Below, piece after piece: positions 9,674 to 18,938 of a stretch of 64,000 nt of DNA; the stretch's first letter is position 1; each line of letters opens with the position of its first letter. Both the position numbers and the translations under genes were made by a program. The notes under the pieces are model-generated. The model made no database searches and had not been told where the DNA came from. It worked only from the letters and a program-made list of their open reading frames with translations. This DNA comes from Vibrio algivorus (GTDB taxonomy: Bacteria > Pseudomonadota > Gammaproteobacteria > Enterobacterales > Vibrionaceae), in contig NZ_AP018678.1 of the NCBI RefSeq assembly GCF_002218005.2, positions 1,798,001-1,862,000 on the forward strand, given 5' to 3'.

Positions 9674-9693
9674 GTTAATTCCATTAAGAAGAA

Positions 9694-9720
9694 AACAAAA
9701 AGCGAGCCTAAGCCCGCTTT
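9694..9720 (-). terminator. Terminator between accA and tilS
   Basis: Minus strand: AAGCGGGC, loop TTA, GGCTCGCTT, then TTTTT; one G-U pair. It closes the long essential-gene block after accA. Confidence 0.85.
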
Positions 9721-9751
9721 ACCATTGATTAACCTTAACAGTCAAACGAGC

Positions 9752-10711
9752 TTAGCAATAACCGTAGCTCATTAGGCGTTGATAACGACGCTCTAAACGG
9801 TTTTCATTATCTAACGCTTCAAGCTCATCTAATTGTGCCAGTAATGTCGCTTTCATATTTTCAGCAGTTGCAACATAGTCACGGTGAGCGCCCCCTAGTG
9901 GTTCACTGATTACCGTATCAATTAGGCCAAGCTCTTTCAGACGAGGAGCCACCAGACCCATCGCTTCAGCCGCTTGTGGGGCTTTATCTGAATCACGCCA
10001 TAAAATAGAAGCACAGCCTTCTGGTGAAATTACAGCATACGTTGAGTATTGCAGCATGTTAACGTAGTCACCAACACCAATTGCTAGTGCACCACCAGAA
10101 CCACCTTCACCCACTACGTTACAAATAACCGGTACTTTCAAGCCTGACATAACTTTTAAGTTGCGAGCAATCGCTTCAGATTGGCCACGTTCTTCGGCAC
10201 CAACACCAGGGTATGCACCCGCAGTATCAATGAAAGTAATCACAGGAACATTAAAACGTTCTGCCATTTCCATTAAACGTAAAGCTTTACGATAACCTTC
10301 TGGACGAGGCATACCAAAGTTACGACGTACTTTTTCTTTGGTTTCACGACCTTTTTGGTGGCCAATCACCATGACTGGACGACCTTCGATACGCGCTAAA
10401 CCACCAACGATCGCTTTATCATCAGCATAAGCACGATCACCAGCAAGCTCATCAAACTCAGTAAAAACATGTTCAATATAGTCAAGCGTATATGGACGCT
10501 TTGGATGGCGAGCTAATTGAGCAACTTGCCATGCACCTAGGTCATTAAAGATTTTTTTCTTTAACTCTAAGCTCTTTTTTTCTAATTGGTTAATTTCTTT
10601 TTCTAAATCAACCGACGCATCGCCACCGTGGCGAGAAACCTCACGTAAAGCTTCAATTTTAGCTTCAAGTTCAACAATAGGTTTTTCAAATTCAAGAGAA
10701 TCTAGGCTCAT
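9752..10711 (-). CDS. accA: Acetyl-CoA carboxylase carboxyltransferase subunit alpha
   Basis: Forms with AccD the carboxyltransferase that makes malonyl-CoA, the committed step of fatty acid synthesis. The ATG at 10711 was preferred to a TTG one codon upstream: it has AAAGGA seven bases before it and gives 319 residues, identical in length to E. coli AccA. An N-terminal helical segment (about 10-60) is followed by the crotonase-like fold. Conserved stretches include ITFIDTAGAYPGVGAEERGQ, GEGGSGGALAIGVGD and YAVISPEGCASILWRD. It lies downstream of dnaE, as in E. coli, after a 167-bp gap that could hold its own promoter. Confidence 0.96.
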   Translation of the reverse strand: MSLDSLEFEKPIVELEAKIEALREVSRHGGDASVDLEKEINQLEKKSLELKKKIFNDLGAWQVAQLARHPKRPYTLDYIEHVFTEFDELAGDRAYADDKAIVGGLARIEGRPVMVIGHQKGRETKEKVRRNFGMPRPEGYRKALRLMEMAERFNVPVITFIDTAGAYPGVGAEERGQSEAIARNLKVMSGLKVPVICNVVGEGGSGGALAIGVGDYVNMLQYSTYAVISPEGCASILWRDSDKAPQAAEAMGLVAPRLKELGLIDTVISEPLGGAHRDYVATAENMKATLLAQLDELEALDNENRLERRYQRLMSYGYC

Positions 10712-10878
10712 CAATGGATCCTTTATTTCATTTTAATTCTTTTATCACTTTAAGGCATTGAACCGTCAACGGCGATAAAAAGTATACAGAGCATCACTGA
10801 AAATATTCAAAACTAAATTGTAAACCGAAGCAACCAATTCATAATTTGAATAATAATGTACTAATAATGCCCTGTTCT

Positions 10879-13800
10879 TTAGTTAAATTCGAGTTCTACT
10901 TGCTTAGAACCGACCAGAAGTTTTAAATCATCCAGTAAATTATCGTCCGGTGTTACTCGCCACTCGACTCCAAGTGACAGTTTTGCTCTGGCATCTTGGC
11001 GTTGATAATAAATATTTACTGGCACCGTACCCGCTCGATACGGCTCTAAAATTCGATTAAATTGCTCAAAGAATTGACCATCTATCTGAGATTGCTCTAT
11101 AGAAATAGATAATCCTTTGGCATATTTTTCACGTGCATCAGCGAGACTCATCACTTCTCGGGCCGACATCTTAAGCCCACCATTGAAGTCATCAAAGCTG
11201 ACCTGTCCAGAAACCACTACTATTTTATCTTGTTCTAACAATTCCGCATATCGTTCTAACGCATCAGAGAACAACATCACTTCTACTCGACCTGAACGGT
11301 CATCGAGAGTCATTAGACCAATTCGTGTACCACGTTTAGTAGTCATTACACGTGAAGCTATCACTAAACCAGCGACCGTCAGAGACTGATCACGGCGGGT
11401 TGGTTGTAAGTCCTTTAAACGACACTGAGTATATTTAGCTAACTCTTTGAGGTAGGCATTAACTGGGTGACCAGTCAAATATAGACCTAAAGTGGCACGT
11501 TCACCTTCTAACCAAACTTTTTCAGGCCATTTTGGAACTTGTGCGTACGCTTGCTCAACTTCTTCTGGCGCTTCTGTCAATACGCCAAACATATCCGATT
11601 GACCAAATGCTTCAGCTTGGTGGAACTGTCCTGCGGCTTTAACGGCTTCATCAAGTGAGGCCATCATTGCTGCACGGTGAGGCCCTAAGCGATCAAGAGC
11701 TCCGGCTTGAATCAGTTTCTCAATCACCCGCTTATTGCATTTTTTCAAATCAACACGAGCACAGAAATCAAATAGGTCTTTAAAGTAACCACTTTGTTCA
11801 CGACAAGCGATAATATTTTCGATTGGCCCTTCACCGACCCCTTTTATTGCGCCGATGCCGTAAACAATCGCACCGTCTTCATTCACATTAAAGCGATATA
11901 AACCTGAATTCACATCTGGCGGCAGCACTTTAAGATTCATACGAATACATTCATCGACCAGACCTACCACTTTTTCGGTGTTGTCCATATCAGCCGTCAT
12001 TACCGCCGCCATAAATTCAGCAGGATAATGTGTTTTTAACCACAATGTTTGATAAGAAACTAGCGCATACGCGGCGGAGTGAGATTTATTAAAACCATAA
12101 CCGGCAAACTTTTCTACCAAGTCAAAGATCTTCATGGCCAATTCGCCATCAACCCCAATGCTTTCAGCACCCGACTTAAAGATCGAACGTTGTTTCGCCA
12201 TTTCTTCAGGTTTTTTCTTACCCATAGCACGACGCAGCATATCCGCGCCACCTAGGGTATAACCAGCTAAGATCTGTGCAATTTGCATTACCTGTTCTTG
12301 ATACAAGATAATGCCATAAGTTGGCTCTAGGGTTTCTTTTAGTGACTCATGTTGCCATGTTGAATCAGGATATGAGACTTCTTCACGGCCATGCTTACGG
12401 TCGATAAAGTTATCTACCATGCCCGATTGTAATGGACCTGGACGGAACAAGGCCACTAAAGCGATAATATCTTCAAAACAGTCTGGTTGTAGACGCTTAA
12501 TCAAATCTTTCATACCACGAGATTCCAACTGGAATACCGCAGTCGTTTCTGAGTTTTGCAGTAAGCGGAATGACGATGGATCATCTAAAGGAATGGCTTC
12601 GATACGAACCGAGTCTTTGCCTTCTTTTTTCAATCTAGGGTTAATTAAACCTAACGCCCAATCTATGATAGTTAAGGTTCGCAGACCTAAGAAGTCAAAC
12701 TTAACTAAACCGGCCGTTTCCACATCATTTTTATCAAATTGCGTTACGGGGAAGTTACCTTCCGAATCACAATAAATAGGTGCAAAGTCAGTAATCGTAG
12801 TAGGCGAAATAACCACTCCACCTGCGTGCTTACCGGCATTTCGAGTGCAACCCTCAAGAATTCGACACATGTCGATTAATTCTTTGACGTCTTCATCGGC
12901 AGCATACAACTCGGGTAGCTGTGGCTCTGCATCAAAGGCTTTAGCAAGCGTCATCCCCGGATCGGGTGGCACTAACTTTGAAATGCGATCAACGAAACCA
13001 TAAGGATGGCCTAGCACCCTACCTACATCACGAATAACCGCTTTAGCCGCCATAGTACCAAAAGTAATGATCTGAGATACTGCATCACGGCCATACATTT
13101 CAGCTACGTGATCAATCACTCGATCACGCTTATCCATACAGAAATCGATATCGAAATCGGGCATGGATACACGTTCTGGGTTCAAGAATCGTTCAAATAG
13201 TAAGTCATATTCAAGTGGATCAAGATCGGTAATTTTAAGCGCATAAGCCACCAATGAACCAGCACCCGAGCCACGGCCTGGGCCGACTGGAATATCGTTA
13301 TCTTTTGACCATTGGATGAACTCCATTACGATCAAGAAATAACCGGGAAATCCCATTTGGTTAATTACATCCAGCTCGATTTGCAAGCGCTCATCATAGT
13401 CAGGACGTTTTTCCAAGCGAACTTTTTCATCAGGAAATAAAAACTCTAAACGTTCTTCTAAGCCTTCTTGAGATTTTTTGACCAAGAAGTCTTCAATCGT
13501 TAAATCACCGGTCGGGAAATTCGGTAAGAAATACTCACCTAAGCGAACCGTGACATTACAACGCTTAGCTATTTCGACACTATTTTGTAGCGCTTCTGGT
13601 ATATCTTTAAACAGCTCACACATTTCTTCTTCAGTACGAAGATATTGTTGAGGACTGTAATTTTTAGGACGACGTGGATCTTCTAGCGTATAACCATCAT
13701 GAATTGCCACACGAATTTCATGGGCATCAAATTCATCAGACGTTAAAAATACTACTTCATTGGTAGCAACAACTGGCAAGTCATACTGTTCTGCAATATC

Positions 13801-14358
13801 AAGTGCAAAATGTAAGTAACTTTCTTCATCGGCACGGCCTGTTCGAGTTAACTCAAGATAGAAATGATTAGGAAAATGTTCTTGATAGAAATCGATACAA
13901 CGCTCAACCAATGGCTGATTACCTTTAAGTAACGCACGCCCCACTTCACCGACACGCCCACCCGATAGGATGATTAATCCTTCTTTGTGATTCACTAACC
14001 ACTCTTTATCGATGACAGGTTGATGTTGAACATGACCACGCTGGTATGCTTCTGAAATAAGCAGAGTCAGGTTGTTGTAACCCACGTTATTTTTAGCAAG
14101 AACCGTGATTTTAGTCAGTTCATCAGCAAAGTCTGGTGATTGCACTGTAAAGTCAGCACCAATAATTGGCTTAATGCCGCAACCATGAGCCGTACTGTAA
14201 AATTTAACCAAACCACACAGGTTGGTAAAGTCCGTTAACGCCATGGCTGGCATATTAAGCTCAGCAACTTTTTTAACCAATGGTGGCACTTTCGATAGGC
14301 CATCAACCATCGAATAGTCACTGTGAACACGAAGATGTACGAACTTAGGATCAGACAT
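10879..14358 (-). CDS. dnaE: DNA polymerase III alpha subunit
   Basis: Catalytic subunit of the replicative DNA polymerase. Length is 1159 residues, against 1160 in E. coli. Domains in order: N-terminal PHP domain (about 1-280, LRVHSDYSMVDGLSK), C-family polymerase palm with the two aspartates in PDFDIDFCMD (near residue 400), fingers, helix-hairpin-helix region, an OB fold near 985-1060 (LTVAGLVIASRV) and the C-terminal tau-binding region. It is preceded by rnhB on the same strand with a 218-bp gap that contains a repeat element. Confidence 0.97.
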   Translation of the reverse strand: MSDPKFVHLRVHSDYSMVDGLSKVPPLVKKVAELNMPAMALTDFTNLCGLVKFYSTAHGCGIKPIIGADFTVQSPDFADELTKITVLAKNNVGYNNLTLLISEAYQRGHVQHQPVIDKEWLVNHKEGLIILSGGRVGEVGRALLKGNQPLVERCIDFYQEHFPNHFYLELTRTGRADEESYLHFALDIAEQYDLPVVATNEVVFLTSDEFDAHEIRVAIHDGYTLEDPRRPKNYSPQQYLRTEEEMCELFKDIPEALQNSVEIAKRCNVTVRLGEYFLPNFPTGDLTIEDFLVKKSQEGLEERLEFLFPDEKVRLEKRPDYDERLQIELDVINQMGFPGYFLIVMEFIQWSKDNDIPVGPGRGSGAGSLVAYALKITDLDPLEYDLLFERFLNPERVSMPDFDIDFCMDKRDRVIDHVAEMYGRDAVSQIITFGTMAAKAVIRDVGRVLGHPYGFVDRISKLVPPDPGMTLAKAFDAEPQLPELYAADEDVKELIDMCRILEGCTRNAGKHAGGVVISPTTITDFAPIYCDSEGNFPVTQFDKNDVETAGLVKFDFLGLRTLTIIDWALGLINPRLKKEGKDSVRIEAIPLDDPSSFRLLQNSETTAVFQLESRGMKDLIKRLQPDCFEDIIALVALFRPGPLQSGMVDNFIDRKHGREEVSYPDSTWQHESLKETLEPTYGIILYQEQVMQIAQILAGYTLGGADMLRRAMGKKKPEEMAKQRSIFKSGAESIGVDGELAMKIFDLVEKFAGYGFNKSHSAAYALVSYQTLWLKTHYPAEFMAAVMTADMDNTEKVVGLVDECIRMNLKVLPPDVNSGLYRFNVNEDGAIVYGIGAIKGVGEGPIENIIACREQSGYFKDLFDFCARVDLKKCNKRVIEKLIQAGALDRLGPHRAAMMASLDEAVKAAGQFHQAEAFGQSDMFGVLTEAPEEVEQAYAQVPKWPEKVWLEGERATLGLYLTGHPVNAYLKELAKYTQCRLKDLQPTRRDQSLTVAGLVIASRVMTTKRGTRIGLMTLDDRSGRVEVMLFSDALERYAELLEQDKIVVVSGQVSFDDFNGGLKMSAREVMSLADAREKYAKGLSISIEQSQIDGQFFEQFNRILEPYRAGTVPVNIYYQRQDARAKLSLGVEWRVTPDDNLLDDLKLLVGSKQVELEFN

Positions 14359-14452
14359 AAATTATTGTACTTAGCTTTTAATAATGAAAGTGCTAATGAA
14401 TGTGGAAAGTGTAAGGGTTTATGGTAAACGCAACAATGGTTTTATTGGTTGT

Positions 14453-14579
14453 CTAACCCCAAGTCATTGAAGTTGCAGTGAGGCGACAAGTGAATGAGAC
14501 CCCATGAGCATAGCTTGTATATTCGATTGGGGCGAATGAACGCCGTCAACAACACAGCAACTCCAAGTACGAAAGGTTA
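14453..14579. repeat. 127-bp repeat element touching the rnhB stop
   Basis: Ends are CTAACC and GGTTAG. Just inside the left end is the segment AGTTGCAGTGAGGCGACAAG, followed by TGAATGA; this is shared exactly with the element at 49416-49554. The right end overlaps the TAA stop of rnhB (14577-14579), so the element supplies or abuts the stop. No open frame of note. It is probably a short non-coding mobile or REP-like element common in vibrios. Confidence 0.75.
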
Positions 14580-15200
14580 GATTCCTAATACTTTCTTAAC
14601 TGGCTTATAACTTTTGCGATATTGAGCCAAAAGCTCTGGCATTTGCGCGATATCATTATCGACAATCGCTTGCATGTGTACCTTAGTTGGGTAGCCATTG
14701 TGCTTAGCGAAACCAAACATTGGGTACTTAGCATCAAGCTGTTTCATTTCTTCATCGCGAGCTACTTTCGCGATAATCGAAGCTGCACTGATTTCGGCGA
14801 CACGTAAATCCCCTTTCACTACCGCAGCACTTGGCATTGGCAATTCAGGAGTTCTATTACCATCAATCAATACAAATTCAGGTTTCACTTTTAACCCTGC
14901 CACCGCTCTTTGCATTGCGACCATGGTTGCTTGCAGAATATTGAGTTCATCAATCTCCCACGCTTCGCAACGCCCCAATGACCAAGCCAATGCTTTCTCT
15001 TGAATTTCAGACAACAAGGCTAAACGTTTCTTTTCGGTGAGCTTCTTTGAGTCATTTAACCCTTCAATTGGATTATTCGGGTCGAGAATAACCGCAGCGG
15101 TCACCACAGCTCCCACTAAAGGGCCGCGACCGACTTCATCGACACCGGCAAATAAACAAAAGCCTGTGGGATATTCAAACTCAGGTAATTCAACACTCAT
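14577..15200 (-). CDS. rnhB: Ribonuclease HII
   Basis: Removes single ribonucleotides and RNA primers from DNA. The signature AGVDEVGRGPLVGAVV (Asp-Glu) opens the catalytic core, with LIDGN and the SAASIIAKVARDEEM motif further on. Length is 207 residues (E. coli 198). The start overlaps the end of lpxB by 11 bp, so the two are translationally linked. The stop codon lies inside the end of a repeat element (14453-14579); the C-terminal residues KKVLGI could therefore differ from relatives. Confidence 0.95.
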   Translation of the reverse strand: MSVELPEFEYPTGFCLFAGVDEVGRGPLVGAVVTAAVILDPNNPIEGLNDSKKLTEKKRLALLSEIQEKALAWSLGRCEAWEIDELNILQATMVAMQRAVAGLKVKPEFVLIDGNRTPELPMPSAAVVKGDLRVAEISAASIIAKVARDEEMKQLDAKYPMFGFAKHNGYPTKVHMQAIVDNDIAQMPELLAQYRKSYKPVKKVLGI

Positions 15201-16368
15201 GATTTTTCTCTTGCTCTAACAGCAACTTTTCTGCGTCGATAAGGTTTAATACCGCTTTGGCTGCTTGAGTATCGGCATCTTTACGGATCCACTGATGCAT
15301 TTCATGAAAATCCTGTTGCATCTGTTGGCCTTTATCACTCATTAAACGAGCCACTTCTGAAGCTAAATTTTCAGGTGTGCAGTCTTCTTGTAAAAATTCT
15401 TTCACCAACTCTTTATCTGCCAAAATATTAGGCAGTGATACGTAAGCGGTTTTTAGCATGCGACGAGCAATAAAAGCACTGACAGCATTAACTCGATAAC
15501 CAACGACCATGGGACGATTGACCAGCATGCATTCTAAAGCCACCGTACCAGATGCTAACATAACGACATCGGAAGCCTCCATCACAGTACGAGCGGTACC
15601 GTCTCGCAGTTCAAAATGCAATTCAGGGGCAAATTCTTTCCATGCAGCTTCAAACTGCTCACGTCGTTTTTGATTAACCAGTGCGACGACAAAACCTAAG
15701 TTTGGATTTTGCTTTGCAAGTTGTTGGCAAGCTTTTAAGAATGGTTCACACAACATTTTCAGCTCAGCATTACGGCTTCCCGGCAACACTGCTAACCAAG
15801 TTTTATTTTGTGTTAAAGCCAATGTATCTCTTGCAGCAACTTTATCCGTTTGCAAAGGGATTGCATCGGCTAAAGTATGACCAACAAACTCACAAGGGAC
15901 ATTAAACTTGTCATAAAACGCTTTTTCAAACGGTAAGAATGCTAGCACTAAATTCGTTGCTTTAGCGATACCATGAATACGGTTTTGACGCCAAGCCCAA
16001 ACAGACGGACTAACATAGTGAACGGTTTTAATACCCGCTTGTTTTAATGCCAGTTCGACACGTAAATTGAAATCTGGAGCATCAATACCGATAAACACAT
16101 CCGGTGGGTTTTGCTTAAAATAATCCACAATCGATTTTTTGATTTTCAGGATACGGAATAAGCGACCTAGTACCTCCACTAAACCCATCACGGAAAGTTC
16201 TTCCATATCAAACAATGACTGGCAACCTTCCTCGATCATTTGCGGCCCGCCTATACCAACAAACTCCGCATCAGGGTAACGGACTTTAATTGCACGAATT
16301 AAACCTGCGCCTAAAGTATCGCCTGATAATTCTCCCGCCACTACACCAATTCTCAATCGACGCTTCAT
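15190..16368 (-). CDS. lpxB: Lipid-A-disaccharide synthase
   Basis: Glycosyltransferase (family GT19) that joins UDP-2,3-diacylglucosamine and lipid X to make the tetraacyl disaccharide of lipid A at the inner membrane. Typical motifs: GELSGDTLGAGLI near the N terminus, GIDAPDFNLR, YVSPSVWAWR, LPGSRNAE and ASGTVALE (with the conserved Glu). Length is 392 residues (E. coli 382). An in-operon terminator at 16383-16414 separates it from lpxA, so expression may rely on readthrough or an internal promoter. Confidence 0.96.
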   Translation of the reverse strand: MKRRLRIGVVAGELSGDTLGAGLIRAIKVRYPDAEFVGIGGPQMIEEGCQSLFDMEELSVMGLVEVLGRLFRILKIKKSIVDYFKQNPPDVFIGIDAPDFNLRVELALKQAGIKTVHYVSPSVWAWRQNRIHGIAKATNLVLAFLPFEKAFYDKFNVPCEFVGHTLADAIPLQTDKVAARDTLALTQNKTWLAVLPGSRNAELKMLCEPFLKACQQLAKQNPNLGFVVALVNQKRREQFEAAWKEFAPELHFELRDGTARTVMEASDVVMLASGTVALECMLVNRPMVVGYRVNAVSAFIARRMLKTAYVSLPNILADKELVKEFLQEDCTPENLASEVARLMSDKGQQMQQDFHEMHQWIRKDADTQAAKAVLNLIDAEKLLLEQEKNHEC

Positions 16369-16382
16369 ATCTATTTTCCTAA

Positions 16383-16414
16383 TAAAAAAAGGCCTAAGTT
16401 AACTAGGCCTCTTT
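16383..16414 (-). terminator. Terminator between lpxA and lpxB
   Basis: Minus strand: AGGCCTA, loop GTTAACT, TAGGCCT followed by seven T. It lies inside an otherwise continuous lipid A gene run, so it probably lowers lpxB-rnhB expression relative to lpxA. Confidence 0.85.
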
Positions 16415-16448
16415 AATCAATCATTGATCGCTTCACTAAGTACGACTA

Positions 16449-17237
16449 TTAACGAACAATGCCGCGCTTAGAAGAGTCAATAAATTCAATCATAGCTTGT
16501 ACAGATTCAAACTGCGCTGCATCTTCTGCCATTTCTAGCTTAGCTTCCTCTACCGTATTCTTATTACGATAAAGTGATTTATAAGCACGACGAATTGCAT
16601 GTATTTCTTTTTTCTCGAAACCACGACGTTTCAAACCTTCAAAGTTTACACCATAAGGTTTGGCATGGTTACCTTGAGCAATAACAAATGGGGGAACATC
16701 TTGGGCAACACCAGAAGCACCACCTACCATACTATGCTGACCAATTTGACAAAACTGGTGCACAGCAGACATACCACCGATAATAGCAAAGTCACGAACC
16801 GTTACGTGTCCAGCTAGTGTCGCATTATTTGCAAGGATACAACGGTTGCCAACAACACAATCATGCGCAACGTGAACATTGATCATAAATAGGTTATCAC
16901 TGCCAACTCGTGTAATACCTTCATCTTGCGTTGTACCACGGTGCATACTAACGCTTTCACGAATAATATTACGATCGCCAATGATTAACTTGGTTGGCTC
17001 ACCTTTGTATTTCAAATCTTGGCAAGCTTCACCAATAGACGCAAATTGGAAAATTTTATTATCTTTACCAATTACCGTTGGGCCTTTCACCACAACATGA
17101 GAATAAATTTCTGTACCTTCGCCGATTTCAACATCCGCACCAATATAGGTAAAAGGACCAATTTTTACATTGGCAGCAATCTTCACACCCTCTTCAATAA
17201 CAGCTGATGGGTGAATCTGAGCAGTTTCATGGATCAT
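16449..17237 (-). CDS. lpxA: UDP-N-acetylglucosamine acyltransferase
   Basis: First step of lipid A synthesis: transfers a 3-hydroxyacyl group from ACP to UDP-GlcNAc. I used the ATG at 17237, giving MIHETAQIHPSAVI and 262 residues, exactly the E. coli length; the frame is open further upstream into fabZ. Left-handed beta-helix hexapeptide repeats fill residues 1-190. The catalytic His is at 125 (VAHD). Gly is at 173, the position that acts as the acyl-length ruler; Gly there suggests 14-carbon 3-hydroxy chains as in E. coli (inference). The start lies 10 bp after the fabZ stop. Confidence 0.96.
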   Translation of the reverse strand: MIHETAQIHPSAVIEEGVKIAANVKIGPFTYIGADVEIGEGTEIYSHVVVKGPTVIGKDNKIFQFASIGEACQDLKYKGEPTKLIIGDRNIIRESVSMHRGTTQDEGITRVGSDNLFMINVHVAHDCVVGNRCILANNATLAGHVTVRDFAIIGGMSAVHQFCQIGQHSMVGGASGVAQDVPPFVIAQGNHAKPYGVNFEGLKRRGFEKKEIHAIRRAYKSLYRNKNTVEEAKLEMAEDAAQFESVQAMIEFIDSSKRGIVR

Positions 17238-17247
17238 AAGGCTACCT

Positions 17248-17700
17248 TTAAAATTCGCGACGAGCACATTTAAGTTCAGCAGAGCACACAACTGCGCCAT
17301 CCACTTTAGCTACACCATTAAACAGTGCAATTCCACGACGATCTTTAATAAATTCAACTTCAATAATTAATTGATCACCCGGTACCACTGGTTTACGGAA
17401 TTTTGCATTATCAATACTCGCAAAGTAATACAATTCATTTTCAGCTGGCGCGCCAAATGATTTAAATGCTAATAATCCGGTTGCTTGAGCCATCGCTTCA
17501 AGAATAAGAACACCAGGGAAAATAGGTAATTGTGGAAAATGACCTGTAAATTGAGGCTCGTTAACCGATACATTTTTCAAAGCAACTAGATACTTTTCTT
17601 CTTGATAATCGGTAACACGATCAATTAATAGGAAAGGGTAGCGATGAGGAAGAAGTTCGCGAATTTCCGTAATATCTAGTGTTTTCTTTTCTGTAGTCAA
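17248..17700 (-). CDS. fabZ: 3-hydroxyacyl-[ACP] dehydratase FabZ
   Basis: Dehydrates 3-hydroxyacyl-ACP in fatty acid elongation and competes with LpxA for the hydroxymyristoyl-ACP pool. Hot-dog fold motifs: LPHRYPFLLIDRV, GHFPQLPIFPGVLILEAMAQ (catalytic His and Glu). No ATG is available near the N terminus. I chose the TTG at 17700 because an AGGA ribosome site lies at the right distance; it gives MTTEKK and 150 residues, close to E. coli (151). Another TTG at 17727 is less well placed. Confidence 0.94.
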   Translation of the reverse strand: MTTEKKTLDITEIRELLPHRYPFLLIDRVTDYQEEKYLVALKNVSVNEPQFTGHFPQLPIFPGVLILEAMAQATGLLAFKSFGAPAENELYYFASIDNAKFRKPVVPGDQLIIEVEFIKDRRGIALFNGVAKVDGAVVCSAELKCARREF

Positions 17701-17785
17701 AATTATTATCCTATTAATAATCGTCAAAGTCGGTCTATATACTCAAGTAACTAATTATATACTGAAGTTATTGCGCTATAAATGA

Positions 17786-17812
17786 AAAAGACCTGTAACA
17801 GACAGGTCTTTA
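17786..17812 (-). terminator. Terminator between lpxD and fabZ
   Basis: Minus strand: AAAGACCTGT, loop CTGTT, ACAGGTCTTT with a T run; perfect 10-bp stem. It is the first of the terminators placed inside the lipid A block. The 180-bp gap also carries a degraded TATACTCAAGTAACT repeat end near 17745. Confidence 0.88.
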
Positions 17813-17906
17813 GCGTTCAAGTAACATCAATATGCAAAATCAGGGATTTCTCACAGAAAAGAAACCAATTGAAATCACCTAGATGTTACAAGTTAGACCG
17901 ATTTGA

Positions 17907-18926
17907 TTAATCTTCAAACTTCTTTTCAAGCGTTTTTAGACGTTTATGCATTTCGTCGATCTTAAGAGTACGTGCCGCAGTTTTACGCCACTCTTTATTA
18001 CTCTGTAAGGGTATACCTGATGAGTATACGCCTTTCTCTGTAATACTGCGCATTACCATACCCATTCCGGTAATGGTTACGCCATCGGTTATTTCAATGT
18101 GACCATTCAATACCGATGCGCCGCCTATAATACAGTACTTACCGATTTTGACACTACCCGCTACGGTGGTACAACCAGCCATAGCAGTACCATAACCAAC
18201 GTGAACGTTATGGGCAATTTGAATATGATTATCGATGATCACATTATCTTCAATAATAGTGTCATCAATCGCACCACGATCAATCGTAGTACAAGAACCG
18301 ATTTCAACGCGGTTACCTATAATGACCGAACCAAGTTGAGGTATTTTCACCCACTCACCACGGTTGTTCGCATAACCAAAACCATCAGATCCAATCACAG
18401 TATTAGATTGAATTAAGCAAGCCGTACCAATTTCAACATTGTGGTAAATGCTCACATTCGCCCACATTTTTGAGTTGTCACCAATTTTGGCATTTTTACC
18501 GATAAAGCAACCCGCTCCGATCACAACGTTATCGCCTAGCACCACACCTGATTCAATGACTGCATTGTGACCAATACAAACACCTTCACCGATGACAGCA
18601 TCAGGTGCAATCACGGCACTTGCTTCAATTCGTTCTGCCGGTTGTGGTGTAGTATCTAAAGCTTGTGCAACTAAGGCAAAAGCTAAATAAGGGTCTGCAA
18701 CAACAATCGCGTTGGTTTGACAAAATTCTAATTCACTCGATTTAATCAAAATCGCTGTGGCTTGGCACTCTGCAAGGTGCTTACGGTATTTTGCGTTAGT
18801 CAAAAAAGTAATTTGACCTTCGCCCGCTTTATCCATGGCAGCAATGGAAGAAACGGTTAATTCACCGTTTCCATGTAACTCACCACCTGTAATCGTTGCT
18901 AATTCAGCAAGAGTAAGTTTTGGCAT
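17907..18926 (-). CDS. lpxD: UDP-3-O-(3-hydroxyacyl)glucosamine N-acyltransferase
   Basis: Third step of lipid A synthesis, adding the N-linked 3-hydroxyacyl chain. An N-terminal uridine-binding domain (about 1-100) is followed by a hexapeptide left-handed helix (about 105-300) and a C-terminal helix (KTLEKKFED end). Conserved segments include GSDGFGYANNRGEWVKIPQLG and IDNHIQIAHNVHVGYGTAMAG (catalytic His in NHIQIAHN). Length is 339 residues (E. coli 341). It starts 12 bp after the skp stop, so it is co-transcribed with bamA-skp. Confidence 0.96.
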   Translation of the reverse strand: MPKLTLAELATITGGELHGNGELTVSSIAAMDKAGEGQITFLTNAKYRKHLAECQATAILIKSSELEFCQTNAIVVADPYLAFALVAQALDTTPQPAERIEASAVIAPDAVIGEGVCIGHNAVIESGVVLGDNVVIGAGCFIGKNAKIGDNSKMWANVSIYHNVEIGTACLIQSNTVIGSDGFGYANNRGEWVKIPQLGSVIIGNRVEIGSCTTIDRGAIDDTIIEDNVIIDNHIQIAHNVHVGYGTAMAGCTTVAGSVKIGKYCIIGGASVLNGHIEITDGVTITGMGMVMRSITEKGVYSSGIPLQSNKEWRKTAARTLKIDEMHKRLKTLEKKFED

Positions 18927-18938
18927 CTTTAACTTCTA

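Noticed and set aside
12419..12775. 118-residue open frame antisense to dnaE
   Set aside because: Lies wholly inside a highly conserved polymerase gene; typical frame shadow.
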